Position numbers and translations under genes: made by a program. From positions 1 through 35,018 of the forward strand of contig CACOJW010000015.1 in NCBI GenBank assembly GCA_902627615.1: a DNA stretch of 35,018 bases. The letters run 5' to 3'. Under the pieces are notes generated by a model. The model was not told where the DNA came from. It ran no database searches and saw nothing but the letters and a program-made list of their open reading frames with translations. Source of the stretch: an uncultured marine group III euryarchaeote. Lineage in GTDB: Archaea > Thermoplasmatota > Poseidoniia > MGIII > CG-Epi1. Shown one piece after another: positions 18,451-27,259 of the stretch (position 1 is its first letter; each line of letters opens with the position of its first letter).

Positions 18451-19640
18451 CTGAGTTGCTCGCTGATTCGGACCAGTTCATTAAGCTTTGCAATCCTTTC
18501 ACCACCCATTATTCCAGTCTTAATTGCGTGCGATCCAAATGCTACACCAAGGTGTGCAATAGTAGAATCAGTTGTTTCACCACTTCGGTGTGATATGACA
18601 GTTGCCATATCTGCCGAGTGTGCTAAATCAACAGCTTTTTTTGTATCTGTTAATGTACCTATTTGATTCGGTTTAATCAATATAGAGTTTGTAGATTTCA
18701 TCTCTATTCCCTTTTGTAATCTTTCGGCATTTGTAACATACAAATCATCACCTATTATTAGAGCATCAGTTTGTTCAGTCAATAAGGCCCATGATTCGTA
18801 GTCCTCTTGGTCTAATGGGTCTTCAACAGAGTGTAAATTGTATTCTTCGATTATTCCCAAAACAAAATCAACTTGTTCTTCTGGAGTCAGACTTTGTTCT
18901 TTGTAATTGTATTTTTCTCCGTCATAAAATTCGCTTGCAGCTATATCAAGTCCTGGACGTATTTCTACACCAGTTTCTTGTTCTACCATTCTGGCAGCTT
19001 TAACTACTAATTCAAGAGCTTCAACATTTTCCAGAGGTGCAACCCATGCCCCTTCATCTCCTTTTCCAAGAGCAATGTTAGGGAATTTTTCTTTTAGTAA
19101 TGATTTCACAGTTTTATGTACTAGTGCATTAGCTTCAATAGCAGTAGAAAAATCATCGTGAAATGCAGTAACCAAATATTCTTGGATGTCCGTACCTCCT
19201 ACTGCGTGAGCTCCACCACCAAGTACATTTGCCATAGGTGCAGGTAGTGAATAATCATTATCTTCACTTAAATATTGAAATAGTGGAATTTTTTTTGTAT
19301 CGGCCGCGGCTTTTGCAGTGGCTAAGGATAGTGCTACTGCCACATTCCCTCCTAGATTAGAAAAATTATCGGAACTGTCTATGTTTCTAAGTAATTTATC
19401 AATTTCTTCTTGTTTATCAGCAGATAATCCAATAATCTTTGGAATCACATTTTCCTTTGCAAATTCCATGCCTTTTGACACACTTCCATTAGGCCAAGCC
19501 ATTGCCTCGTGTGTGCCCGTTGATGCCCCAGCAGGAGCTGCAGCTCTTCCAAAACCACTTTCAGTAGTTATATCTGCTTCTACAGTAGGGTTTCCCCTAG
19601 AGTCTATGATTCTACGTATTTCAACTTCTTTAATAATCAC
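18447..19640 (-). CDS. eno: Enolase
   Basis: A 397-aa glycolytic enzyme converting 2-phosphoglycerate to phosphoenolpyruvate. The N-terminal EIRRIIDSRGNPTVEADI, the active-site LGGGAHAVGGTDIQEYLV, the catalytic-lysine segment SILIKPNQIGTLTDT and the SHRSGETTDSTIAHLGVAFG motif are all present. It is a little shorter than the typical 410-430 aa. The start overlaps the rpoK stop and its stop overlaps the rpsB start, so all three are translationally coupled. Confidence 0.97.
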   Translation of the reverse strand: MIIKEVEIRRIIDSRGNPTVEADITTESGFGRAAAPAGASTGTHEAMAWPNGSVSKGMEFAKENVIPKIIGLSADKQEEIDKLLRNIDSSDNFSNLGGNVAVALSLATAKAAADTKKIPLFQYLSEDNDYSLPAPMANVLGGGAHAVGGTDIQEYLVTAFHDDFSTAIEANALVHKTVKSLLKEKFPNIALGKGDEGAWVAPLENVEALELVVKAARMVEQETGVEIRPGLDIAASEFYDGEKYNYKEQSLTPEEQVDFVLGIIEEYNLHSVEDPLDQEDYESWALLTEQTDALIIGDDLYVTNAERLQKGIEMKSTNSILIKPNQIGTLTDTKKAVDLAHSADMATVISHRSGETTDSTIAHLGVAFGSHAIKTGIMGGERIAKLNELVRISEQLR

Positions 19641-19819
19641 TTCTCTTCTCGATCAACAATGTCTATTGGAATTACATCTTGGTCGTATTCCATTTGTGCG
19701 ATTATTACAGGATCAATAGTACCTTCAGGTACTTTGATATCTACTGGAGCTCCCATAGAAATCTGGAGTGCTCTGGCACCTATAACACGTGCTTTCTCAA
19801 ATCTTGAATGTTCTCTCAA
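19637..19819 (-). CDS. rpoK: RNA polymerase subunit Rpo6 (RpoK)
   Basis: A 60-aa subunit of the archaeal RNA polymerase (homologue of eukaryotic RPB6 and bacterial omega) that helps hold the large subunit together. The core FEKARVIGARALQISMGAPV is diagnostic. The start is TTG 19819, supported by an AAGGT (19826-19830) about six bases upstream. The same frame stays open for 13 more codons up to a TAG at 19861-19859 but holds no ATG or GTG. Transcription should begin near 19849, from the TATA box at 19871-19880. First gene of the rpoK-eno-rpsB operon. Confidence 0.92.
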   Translation of the reverse strand: MREHSRFEKARVIGARALQISMGAPVDIKVPEGTIDPVIIAQMEYDQDVIPIDIVDREEK

Positions 19820-19870
19820 ATTTCGACCTTCTTCCCAAACAATAAATGGGTATGTTTCCTAATGACCCAA

Positions 19871-19880
19871 CTATAAAAGG
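19871..19880 (-). promoter_or_regulatory. TATA box of the rpoK-eno-rpsB operon
   Basis: The plus-strand ctataaaagg reads ccttttatag on the minus strand. It is placed so that transcription would start near 19849, giving a leader of about 30 bases with a ribosome-binding site before the TTG start of rpoK. Confidence 0.55.
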
Positions 19881-19941
19881 TTTCCTAATATTTAGAAATA
19901 TAAAAAATGAATACCATACTAATACAGTATATTTCAGAACC

Positions 19942-20017
19942 TTTTTAAATACGTGTTATGATGAGATAAGTTACCCTGCGTCTATGATGTAGGGGTTTTA
20001 GGACGCAAAAAAGGTGA
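19942..20017 (+). promoter_or_regulatory. Promoter and structured leader of the surface-protein genes
   Basis: TATA-like tttttaaata (19942-19951) predicts a start near 19972 and a 50-base leader. The leader contains TGCGTC (19977-19982) and its complement GACGCA (20002-20007), able to form a stem around a 19-base loop. An overlapping ACCCT (19973-19977) and AGGGGT (19991-19996) could form a competing stem. A ribosome-binding site AGGTGA follows at 20012-20017, just before the ATG at 20022. Confidence 0.5.
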
Positions 20018-20021
20018 AATA

Positions 20022-22052
20022 ATGGAACAAAATGCAAGAAATTTTGGTGTAATCTTTGCTACTTTAGCTTTGATTGCATCAGTTTTAGTAATGCCTAATG
20101 TAAGTGCAGACCATGGTGGAGATCTTCATGTCTCTGTTAGTGGAGATGATGGAATAACATCCTATGCATCTTCATATGGACATGCCTCATTCACGGCAGA
20201 AATAACCAGCGATGCTACAAATACAAACGTAGTATTGTCAGCAAGTTTTGCTGAAGGCTCTGGTTGGGTTGCAGATCAAGCAAGCTTTACAGATTGTTCA
20301 GATGATGCAGAAGGAACCAGTACGTATGATGCAGGTGACATGGGCATTGGAGATACAATGACAGTTTGTATCACAGTTAGCGCATCAGAATCTAACGCTG
20401 AGCCAGGTGATGATGCAGAAATGACAATTTCGATTTCGTCAGATGAAGACGCAGATGGTTTTTCAACTAATGCACGAATTGCAATCGCAGATTGGATAGC
20501 ATACTCAGACGATGGCGTTCAAAATTATGCTGAAAATGCAACAAATACCTACACCATAACTGTTGAAAATATTAAAGTAGATATGGACGGAAATGGAGTT
20601 AATCTCGAAGAGGATGTATTCGTCAGTTTGTCTAACGCAGGTGAGGGATGGAATATAGACAGTGATAATAGTGCATGGGATAAAATGGAATTGAAAGCTA
20701 CAATTAGCTACATTTCAGCAGGAAACAGTTTTGTTTTGGAATTAGACATACAGTTAGTAGGAGGTATTGTTCCAGCTTCTTCTTACATTAATAGCAATTC
20801 TAATATCGTTTTCAGTGCAAATGATAACAGTGGAGTTTACCAACTTGTTACTTTAGAAGCAAATGTTGCAGATAATTTTGCATTAAGCTCAACAGGCTCA
20901 GGTAATGAATACGTTGACAATGGGTGTGATGCAGATGATACAGTGTCTCTAGGGTGGACGCCTTCTATCAAGAATTTTGGTAACACATTAGATAGTTTTA
21001 GTGTTATTTTCGATACATCAGATGCAGATAGTGCAGGTTGGCAAGTAGATTATGCAGACGATTTCAACACAGGTAATCTATTACCTAAATTTGAAGGTGG
21101 AAGTTTTGGATTTAATGTAGGGTTACATGTTCCAGGCGGATTAGCAGCCGGAACCTCACACGGCTTCTCAATGACAATTACTTCCGATAGTGATTCTTCA
21201 CAAACTCAAACACAAACATTCTCAGCAACTGTAAATCAATGCTACGGCATGACTCTAGCAGTTGACAAGAATAGCGATACAGCAGATCCTGGTGCTTCGG
21301 TAGACTTTACTGTAACAGTGACAAACGACGGTAACGGTGAAGATACAATGGAATACCAAACAATGGGTGCAGCAGAATGGGCTCCATCCTTGTCAGAATC
21401 TTCAGCTACAATAGCAAGTGGAGAATCAGCACTGATTGTTTTCACATTAACAGTTCCAAGCGATGCTAGTGCTAATGCACAAAGTGGAATGGCAATGGTT
21501 CATGTTTATTCAGAAGCATGTGGAGATGACAAAATGGAATGTGACTACGAAGAGCACGTCAGTGTCTCCGTTAAAGCCAATCAAGTTTATGATATAACAG
21601 CCGGCTACTACACTAATGAAACAGACGTTGTCAAAGACAGTGCATCAGTTCAAGAGGGTATGGCAGTTCAAATGAAATTCACTTTGACAAATAATGGTAA
21701 TGGTAACGATCAAGTTACACTATCTTTAGTAGATGCACCGAATTGGGTTGCTCTAGGATCAGACAGTGAGGTATCATTGATTGGACCAGGCCAAACTGCA
21801 ACATTAACAATTGACGTCTTGGCTCCAGCATCAGATGCCCTCGGTGATCACACTTTCCAAATATTAGCAACTTCAGCAGATGGTATAGCAACTTCAACAA
21901 CAGATATTTTCACAGTCACAGTTGTTGAAAAGTCAACCAGTACTTCAGGTCCATCTACAGAAGAAGTTGATGAGGACGATAGTCCGGGCTTTGGAGTATT
22001 ATCTGCAGTAGCAGCTCTCGGTGCAGTACTCTTGTTGAGACGTAGGTCTTAA
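20022..22052 (+). CDS. Large secreted surface protein with PGF-CTERM anchor (paralog 1)
   Basis: A 676-aa exported protein. The signal peptide (about residues 1-29) ends near NVSAD. The body is made of repeated beta-sandwich modules of roughly 100-150 residues that carry recurring TVTNDGNGEDTMEY and TLTNNGNGNDQVTLSLVDAP lines, similar to NEW3/CARDB-like domains. The C-terminus is SPGFG (654-658), a hydrophobic helix and RRRS, a PGF-CTERM sorting signal cleaved by an archaeosortase in the archaea where it has been studied. It is Asp-, Thr- and Ser-rich and acidic. A structured leader and a good ribosome-binding site suggest strong expression. It could be an S-layer or other envelope protein; the exact role is unknown. 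Confidence 0.85.
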   Translation: MEQNARNFGVIFATLALIASVLVMPNVSADHGGDLHVSVSGDDGITSYASSYGHASFTAEITSDATNTNVVLSASFAEGSGWVADQASFTDCSDDAEGTSTYDAGDMGIGDTMTVCITVSASESNAEPGDDAEMTISISSDEDADGFSTNARIAIADWIAYSDDGVQNYAENATNTYTITVENIKVDMDGNGVNLEEDVFVSLSNAGEGWNIDSDNSAWDKMELKATISYISAGNSFVLELDIQLVGGIVPASSYINSNSNIVFSANDNSGVYQLVTLEANVADNFALSSTGSGNEYVDNGCDADDTVSLGWTPSIKNFGNTLDSFSVIFDTSDADSAGWQVDYADDFNTGNLLPKFEGGSFGFNVGLHVPGGLAAGTSHGFSMTITSDSDSSQTQTQTFSATVNQCYGMTLAVDKNSDTADPGASVDFTVTVTNDGNGEDTMEYQTMGAAEWAPSLSESSATIASGESALIVFTLTVPSDASANAQSGMAMVHVYSEACGDDKMECDYEEHVSVSVKANQVYDITAGYYTNETDVVKDSASVQEGMAVQMKFTLTNNGNGNDQVTLSLVDAPNWVALGSDSEVSLIGPGQTATLTIDVLAPASDALGDHTFQILATSADGIATSTTDIFTVTVVEKSTSTSGPSTEEVDEDDSPGFGVLSAVAALGAVLLLRRRS

Positions 22053-22063
22053 GGAGTTTCCAA

Positions 22064-24061
22064 ATGAAAATTAGTAGAAGGCAAACCTTGCCGTTTGTCG
22101 CCGCAGTGATTATGTTAGTTTCAGCTTTCACATTTGCACCAGCAAGTGGTGAAACAGGCTTTACAGTAAGTGCTTCTGGATTCTATAACAATTATTCGTT
22201 TGCTTCTCATAATGGAACAGCAACTTACACGTTAAATATGGAAAATACAGGAGACTCAGATATTAATGATGTAGTTATTACTTCTGAATTCCAACATAAT
22301 AGTTGGTTTCCAGATAATGTGACTTTTTCTGATGGTGCATCGGAAGAGATAGGTTTCTTTGCAATAGAGACTTTTGGAGCAGGCACAACACAGCAAATTA
22401 CAGCTTCAGTTACAGTTGGTTATGGAGTACAAGTGGATTACCCTGAAGTTCCTGTAACCTTCAACGCAGATTCAGGTAGTTCAACAATAGGCTCTACAGA
22501 TGTTGTAGTCGTCGTTACGAATTGGATAGCCTACGAATCAAATTACCCAGATACGCCGGAAGCTGAAGTATTTTCTATTGGAGAAAACCATGCTTATCAA
22601 TTAACTGTAGATAACATTGCAGTTGTTAAAAATCCAGATAACACAACTTCTCCAATGGCGATTAAAGATGCCATTCAAGTTCAATATCCAGGAATATCAG
22701 GTTGGTCTGTAACTAGCGATGACGAAACTTGGCATCCATTTTATGGTGGTCAGTTAGCAGGCATGAATGCAGGTGCTAGTAAAACATGGGATGTTAAAGT
22801 CGAATTAACAGGTACTGTTAAGGCAGGTCCAGACGTAATTAATTTCCAGGCTTCGAGCACAGACCCTGATGACCCAATGGGAGGAATGCCATATTATCAG
22901 CCGTATGGTTTGTCAGTAATACCAGTTTCAGCAGCTGAATTTTATGGAGTCGGCGTCTCAGGATCAGGAATGAGAAATGCAGATGTCAGTTCAGGTCCGT
23001 CGATACAAGATTGGAATGTTGGAATTCAGAACAATGGGAATACAGAAGATACTTTTGCTCTAACATGGGATGTTACAAATGTACCTTTAGGTTGGACACT
23101 TAGCGCATTGCCAAATACTTCTGGAGAGATAGGTTGGCAAGGCTCATACAATTTTGATGTCGCAATGACAGTACCTTCAGATGCTTTAGCTGGTACAACC
23201 GGCACATTTGCAATGTCTGCAGTTTCAGCAGGTAATAACTCAATAATAGCAACACAAATTTTCGAAGTAACTGTAGATCAGCACTATGGAGTGTTTTTAG
23301 CAGTTGATTCTAACTCAATGCAAGCTAACCCAGGTTCTATAGTAGATTTCAATTTTGCACTTTCGAATGCAGGTAATGGTGAAGATACATTTAGCGTTAG
23401 TATTGAAGGTCCAGCATACTGGTCTCCGGTTACCAGCGTTTCTAACTTAACAGTAGCTGCAGTAAGTGATGGTCAGTTTTTGGCATCCGTTACAATCCCA
23501 GAAGATAGGGATGCAGGCGCTGAAAGTGGGGATATAGTTGTAACAATCTTATCTTCAGATGGAGAAACAACAGCTAATATGACAATATCAGCAAAGGCTT
23601 CTCAAGTATTCGATGTGTCAATGGAGCACACATCAGGTTCAGATGGTAAAGTAACAATTATACAAGATACTTCAAAGCAAGTTATTATGAATGTAACTAA
23701 CAATGGTAATGGTGTAGATACTTTATCACTAAAATTAGTTGATGCGCCTAGTTGGGCATCTTTAGGTGCTACTTCTTTGGATATAGGTAGAGGCCAAACC
23801 ATACCCGTTATAGTGACTTTATCGCCAGACACTGCAGCTCTTTCAGGAAAGGAATATATCTTTAAAATCGAAGCCACATCATTAGATGAAGAATCAGAAT
23901 GGTCTAGTCCTTACATTACTGCAGAAATTGAAATTAAGGAAACTGAAGTTCCTGAAGTAGAGGAAGAAGTAGTGGAAGAAGAGGATGATAGTCCTGGCTT
24001 CGGAATTTTGGTTTCACTTCTTGCATTTACCTTCGTAGTAATGAATCGCAGGAAAGGTTAG
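22064..24061 (+). CDS. Large secreted surface protein with PGF-CTERM anchor (paralog 2)
   Basis: A 665-aa exported protein and paralog of the preceding gene. The signal peptide spans about residues 1-29. It shares the same order of modules: an early NWIAYESN segment matching DWIAYSDD in paralog 1, then DQHYGVFLAVDSNSMQANPG (against NQCYGMTLAVDKNSDTADPG), then QVFDVSMEH, and NNGNGVDTLSLKLVDAPSWA. It lacks the cysteines of paralog 1. The tail is an acidic stretch, SPGFG (643-647), a helix and RRKG, again a PGF-CTERM. It starts 11 bases after the first gene with a GGAG site, so the two are cotranscribed. It likely sits in the same envelope layer. Confidence 0.85.
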   Translation: MKISRRQTLPFVAAVIMLVSAFTFAPASGETGFTVSASGFYNNYSFASHNGTATYTLNMENTGDSDINDVVITSEFQHNSWFPDNVTFSDGASEEIGFFAIETFGAGTTQQITASVTVGYGVQVDYPEVPVTFNADSGSSTIGSTDVVVVVTNWIAYESNYPDTPEAEVFSIGENHAYQLTVDNIAVVKNPDNTTSPMAIKDAIQVQYPGISGWSVTSDDETWHPFYGGQLAGMNAGASKTWDVKVELTGTVKAGPDVINFQASSTDPDDPMGGMPYYQPYGLSVIPVSAAEFYGVGVSGSGMRNADVSSGPSIQDWNVGIQNNGNTEDTFALTWDVTNVPLGWTLSALPNTSGEIGWQGSYNFDVAMTVPSDALAGTTGTFAMSAVSAGNNSIIATQIFEVTVDQHYGVFLAVDSNSMQANPGSIVDFNFALSNAGNGEDTFSVSIEGPAYWSPVTSVSNLTVAAVSDGQFLASVTIPEDRDAGAESGDIVVTILSSDGETTANMTISAKASQVFDVSMEHTSGSDGKVTIIQDTSKQVIMNVTNNGNGVDTLSLKLVDAPSWASLGATSLDIGRGQTIPVIVTLSPDTAALSGKEYIFKIEATSLDEESEWSSPYITAEIEIKETEVPEVEEEVVEEEDDSPGFGILVSLLAFTFVVMNRRKG

Positions 24062-24102
24062 TAGGCTAATCTTTATTCCGATAACTCGCGGTCGTCTACA
24101 CG

Positions 24103-24912
24103 ATGAAGGATATCTTACAGGGCTGGTTAACAGAAGATGTTGGAAAGGGTGATGCAACAAGTGATGCAACAGTACCCAACATAAAATGCCAAGCTAAGGT
24201 ACATGGCGGTCCAGGTTTTCTTTCAGGTATTGAAATATGTAAGAGTTTGTTGAAAATGGAAGAGATTAATTATGCTACAGACTTCAAAGACGGAGATCTG
24301 ATAGGTTCAAGAGAATTAATTTTTGAATTGAGTGGTAATTCACATGATATTTTGAAAATTGAAAGAGTGCTACTGAATGTGTTATCACATCTTAGTGGAA
24401 TTGCTACTTCTACGGCAAAAGTTGTAGAGAAAGCCAAATCCATAAATCCCAATGTACAGATTTTAGCAACTAGGAAAACAACTCCAGGCCTTAGACAATT
24501 TGAGAAAGAAGCTGTAGTTCACGGAGGGGGAGAAACACATAGATATCGCTTAGATGATGCAATATTGATAAAAGATAATCATTTGAAACTTAATGGCAAT
24601 ATTGCAGAAATGGTCAAGAAAGCTAGATCTAAGTATCCTGATTTAACGGTGGAAGTTGAAGCTGACACACTTGAGCAAGCTATTGAAGCTAATAGTGCTA
24701 AAGCAGATAGAATCATGTTAGATAATTTTACACCTCAGTTGGTTAATTCTACAGTTAAGATATTGAAAGAGCAATCAAATGTAGAGATCGAAGTCTCTGG
24801 CGGTATAAATTTAGACAATGTAGGGGATTATGCGCTCTATGCAGATTTTATAAGTCTGAGTAGTTTGACTATGTCAGCTCCTCCGGTAGATTTTTCCTTA
24901 CATGTCACTTGA
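24103..24912 (+). CDS. nadC: Nicotinate-nucleotide pyrophosphorylase (quinolinate phosphoribosyltransferase)
   Basis: A 269-aa NAD biosynthesis enzyme that converts quinolinate and PRPP to nicotinate mononucleotide. Clear motifs are LTEDVGKGDATSDA at the N-terminus, RVLLNVLSHLSGIAT, the substrate-binding ATRKTTPGLRQFEKEAVVHG, HRYRLDDAILIKDNHL, and the C-terminal EVSGGINLDNV. The length is close to the family (about 270-285 aa). ATG is the start, about 27 bases after a TATA-like ctttatt (24071-24077). Its end overlaps the start of tsr3 by 11 bases. No nadA or nadB is in the window. Confidence 0.96.
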   Translation: MKDILQGWLTEDVGKGDATSDATVPNIKCQAKVHGGPGFLSGIEICKSLLKMEEINYATDFKDGDLIGSRELIFELSGNSHDILKIERVLLNVLSHLSGIATSTAKVVEKAKSINPNVQILATRKTTPGLRQFEKEAVVHGGGETHRYRLDDAILIKDNHLKLNGNIAEMVKKARSKYPDLTVEVEADTLEQAIEANSAKADRIMLDNFTPQLVNSTVKILKEQSNVEIEVSGGINLDNVGDYALYADFISLSSLTMSAPPVDFSLHVT

Positions 24913-25360
24913 AATTAGAATAATTTGCTTTGACCAAGATGACCCTAAAAAGTGTACTGCTAAACGCTTAGAGAGATTTAAGTTATCACAAAATTATAAT
25001 AAATTTAAAGATCTTCCTCCAAGAGGAATTGTTCTTGATCCTTTTGCAGAAAAAACATTGGAGAAATCAGATTTAATTTTAGCTGAGGTAGGTGGATTAG
25101 TAGGAGTTGATTGCTCATGGAATATGGCTTTGGAAACATTTTCAAAACTAAGGCTTATGGGTTTAGAGCCTAGGAAGTTGCCAAATATTATCCCAGCCAA
25201 CCCTATAAATTCAGGTAAAGCAGGTAAGTTGACTACTGCAGAAGCTCTTGCAGGGGCCTTAATGTTATGCGGTAAACCAGAACAGGCTGAAAAATTAATG
25301 TCGGTGTTCAAATGGGGCCCTGCGTTTTTAGAGCTTAACAACTCTATTTGGAAAGAATAA
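24902..25360 (+). CDS. tsr3: rRNA aminocarboxypropyltransferase Tsr3
   Basis: A 152-aa SPOUT-like enzyme that transfers the aminocarboxypropyl group of S-adenosylmethionine to a modified small-subunit rRNA nucleotide. Family marks are FDQDDPKKCTAKRLERF, RGIVLDPFAEKTL, VGVDCSWN, IPANPINSGKAGKLTTAEAL and FKWGPAFLELN. The length is somewhat short, as in archaeal members. It overlaps the nadC stop by 11 bases, which suggests translational coupling rather than a functional link. Formerly annotated DUF367. Confidence 0.92.
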   Translation: MSLEIRIICFDQDDPKKCTAKRLERFKLSQNYNKFKDLPPRGIVLDPFAEKTLEKSDLILAEVGGLVGVDCSWNMALETFSKLRLMGLEPRKLPNIIPANPINSGKAGKLTTAEALAGALMLCGKPEQAEKLMSVFKWGPAFLELNNSIWKE

Positions 25361-25395
25361 ATACTATAAACTGAGTTAAGCTTGCCACCACTTCC

Positions 25396-25698
25396 ATGAC
25401 CGTTTTAGACTTTACAGACAGGCAAAAACACATTAGTTTTAGCGGTATTGAACATAGACTTTTCATAGAAGGTAGAGGTTTTGATTTTAGAACTTTTGAA
25501 ATAAGTCATTTGAGTAATGCAAAATTGGAATTAAATGGGCCGGAAGATCCATTGTATGGACTTTTAGATTTTGAAGAGCCGAGAGTAATATATGTTGTTT
25601 CACGCCTTGGTAAAAAAGAATTAATTCTACAAGGTTGCATTATTACAGAGATTGATGGAGACAAATGCTTTTTGTCTTATTCCAAATTACAACTTTGA
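25396..25698 (+). CDS. Uncharacterised 100-aa protein
   Basis: I do not recognise this protein. It is 100 aa and soluble, with alternating hydrophobic strands (for example HRLFIEGRGFDF and VIYVVSRLGKKELILQG) that suggest a small beta-rich domain. There is one cysteine near the end of the second half (ILQGCIITEI) and another in DKCFLSY. It lies between tsr3 and geranylgeranyl reductase and has its own TATA-like ctataaac (about 25364-25371), about 25 bases before the ATG. The leaderless promoter, start and codon pattern support a real gene. Function unknown. Confidence 0.65.
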   Translation: MTVLDFTDRQKHISFSGIEHRLFIEGRGFDFRTFEISHLSNAKLELNGPEDPLYGLLDFEEPRVIYVVSRLGKKELILQGCIITEIDGDKCFLSYSKLQL

Positions 25699-25738
25699 TG
25701 GAGAATGCTTTAATTTAGAGTCTTTCTAATAGATAATA

Positions 25739-26914
25739 GTGGAAGTTGTTGACGTAGCAGTTATTGGAGGTGGTCCTGCAGGTTCTTCAGCCGCGAGAGA
25801 AGCGGCAGAGCGTGGATTATCCGTACTAATTTTTGATCATGCCCATCCTAGGCGTAAGGCATGTGGTGGTGGTCTTCCTGTAAAAGGAATAGAGTGGATG
25901 GATGCCCCGGATAGTTCAATTGAAGCTCACATGTCTTCAATTTCTTTTACATACAAAAATAAGAAACTTAAAATTCCAGTTAAAAAAGGAAAATTGATTA
26001 GACGAGATGATTGGGATTTTTACCTTTATAATAGGGCTAAGGAAGCTGGTGCAGGACATGTTATTGAACGTGTAAAATCATTAGATTTAGTTTCAGATGT
26101 TTGGACTATTAATGATAATTACAAGGCGAAATACATCATTGGAGCAGATGGGGTCAACGGTTTTACTAGAAAATTTTTCATGGAAAGAATACCGCGTGAG
26201 CATCTCTTTGCAGCAGCTGGTTATTATTTAGGAGTAAAACCCGATGAATATGATGTTGAATTCATAGTAGGTGCCATACCTGGCGAAGAGGGATATCTTT
26301 GGGTTTTTCCGAAGAGTGATCACTACAATATAGGTTATTGTTACAATTCAGGTACACCAGGAATGAAAGAAGCCCTTGATGATTTACTGAAAGAAAGATG
26401 GCCCGGAGAATTTGCCCGTAATGGTAAGTGGAAGTTGGAAGAAACAGGTGAACTTGTCGATTGCAAGAAATTTGGTTCCGTTATACCTTCCTACAATGAT
26501 CCTAAATTATTTGACGAGCCAGTTTCAGGAGAAAACTGGGTTCTGTGCGGCGATGCGGCAGGACATGTTAATCCAATTCATGGCGAAGGCCTGAATCATG
26601 CAGCTTTAGGAGGTCGATTAGCAGCTAAGGCAGTTTCAAAAGGCGATCCAACGTTATTTGAAAAATATTGGAGATCACACTATAGCCGAGATATGTATAG
26701 AGCTTCATCTACAAAACATAAAATTTATCGTTCTATATTTATGCGCATTGGTTTTGCCCTGGGCCAGACACCGGCTCTTTTTGGTATGCTTGCTCAACTG
26801 ACTAGGGGCGAGTACGAGGGTAAGGCAACGCGGAATTTTTGGTTTAAATTACCGTTAGCTATTCTGCAAGCAATGTTTATGATGAAGCATAAAGAACTTA
26901 AGAATTTAACATAG
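25739..26914 (+). CDS. Geranylgeranyl reductase (FAD-dependent)
   Basis: A 391-aa flavoprotein that saturates geranylgeranyl chains of archaeal membrane lipids or related isoprenoids. The N-terminal dinucleotide motif VAVIGGGPAGSSAAREA, the family signature ACGGGLPVKG, the mid-chain IIGADGVNG and the FAD-binding CGDAAGHVNPIHGEGLNHA are all visible. The length agrees with digeranylgeranylglycerophospholipid reductases. The start is GTG at 25739, consistent with a TATA-like gctttaattta (25707-25717) about 25 bases before. Related ChlP/BchP reductases act on chlorophyll, but no such pathway is suggested here. Confidence 0.9.
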   Translation: MEVVDVAVIGGGPAGSSAAREAAERGLSVLIFDHAHPRRKACGGGLPVKGIEWMDAPDSSIEAHMSSISFTYKNKKLKIPVKKGKLIRRDDWDFYLYNRAKEAGAGHVIERVKSLDLVSDVWTINDNYKAKYIIGADGVNGFTRKFFMERIPREHLFAAAGYYLGVKPDEYDVEFIVGAIPGEEGYLWVFPKSDHYNIGYCYNSGTPGMKEALDDLLKERWPGEFARNGKWKLEETGELVDCKKFGSVIPSYNDPKLFDEPVSGENWVLCGDAAGHVNPIHGEGLNHAALGGRLAAKAVSKGDPTLFEKYWRSHYSRDMYRASSTKHKIYRSIFMRIGFALGQTPALFGMLAQLTRGEYEGKATRNFWFKLPLAILQAMFMMKHKELKNLT

Positions 26915-26978
26915 TTATTTTGCGGATTAGCTTTATTAAACCCTTTGAGTCGGGCGATGTCCTAAGGATAATTATATC

Positions 26979-27257
26979 ATGAAACTCCCACGAAGAATCA
27001 AGATGTACAGTCCATTTGCCAAAAAGCATACCATACACGAGCTTGAAGTTGTAAAAAAGAAGCGTGCATCAGAGTTGGCAAGGGGGCAAAGGCTCTTCAG
27101 AAGAGTAACAGCAGGTTATGGCGGATTTCCTAGACCTAAACCAGAAGGTCGTGAAAAACCAACAAAAAGAGTTTACTTAAGATATAGGTGTACTGAAACT
27201 GGTAAAGCACATCATAAGAAGAATTTTAGAGCTAGAAAATTTGAGTTAACGGAGTAA
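26979..27257 (+). CDS. rpl44e: Large ribosomal subunit protein eL42 (L44e), zinc cysteines mostly lost
   Basis: A 92-aa ribosomal protein L44e. The fold signatures GYGGFPRPKPEGREKPTKR and YLRYRCTETGKAH are diagnostic. The standard zinc ribbon has a CPxC pair near residues 10-15 and CTxCG in the second half. Here the first pair reads MYSPFAKKHT (Ser and Ala in place of both Cys) and the second reads RCTETGKAH (one Cys kept, the other Thr), so three of four ligands are gone and zinc should not bind. First gene of a translation operon; TATA-like ctttattaaa at 26931-26940. Length is normal. Confidence 0.93.
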   Translation: MKLPRRIKMYSPFAKKHTIHELEVVKKKRASELARGQRLFRRVTAGYGGFPRPKPEGREKPTKRVYLRYRCTETGKAHHKKNFRARKFELTE

Positions 27258-27259
27258 AA

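Noticed and set aside
19659-19862. 67-aa plus-strand frame opposite rpoK
   Set aside because: The minus strand encodes diagnostic RpoK residues; the plus frame has no match.
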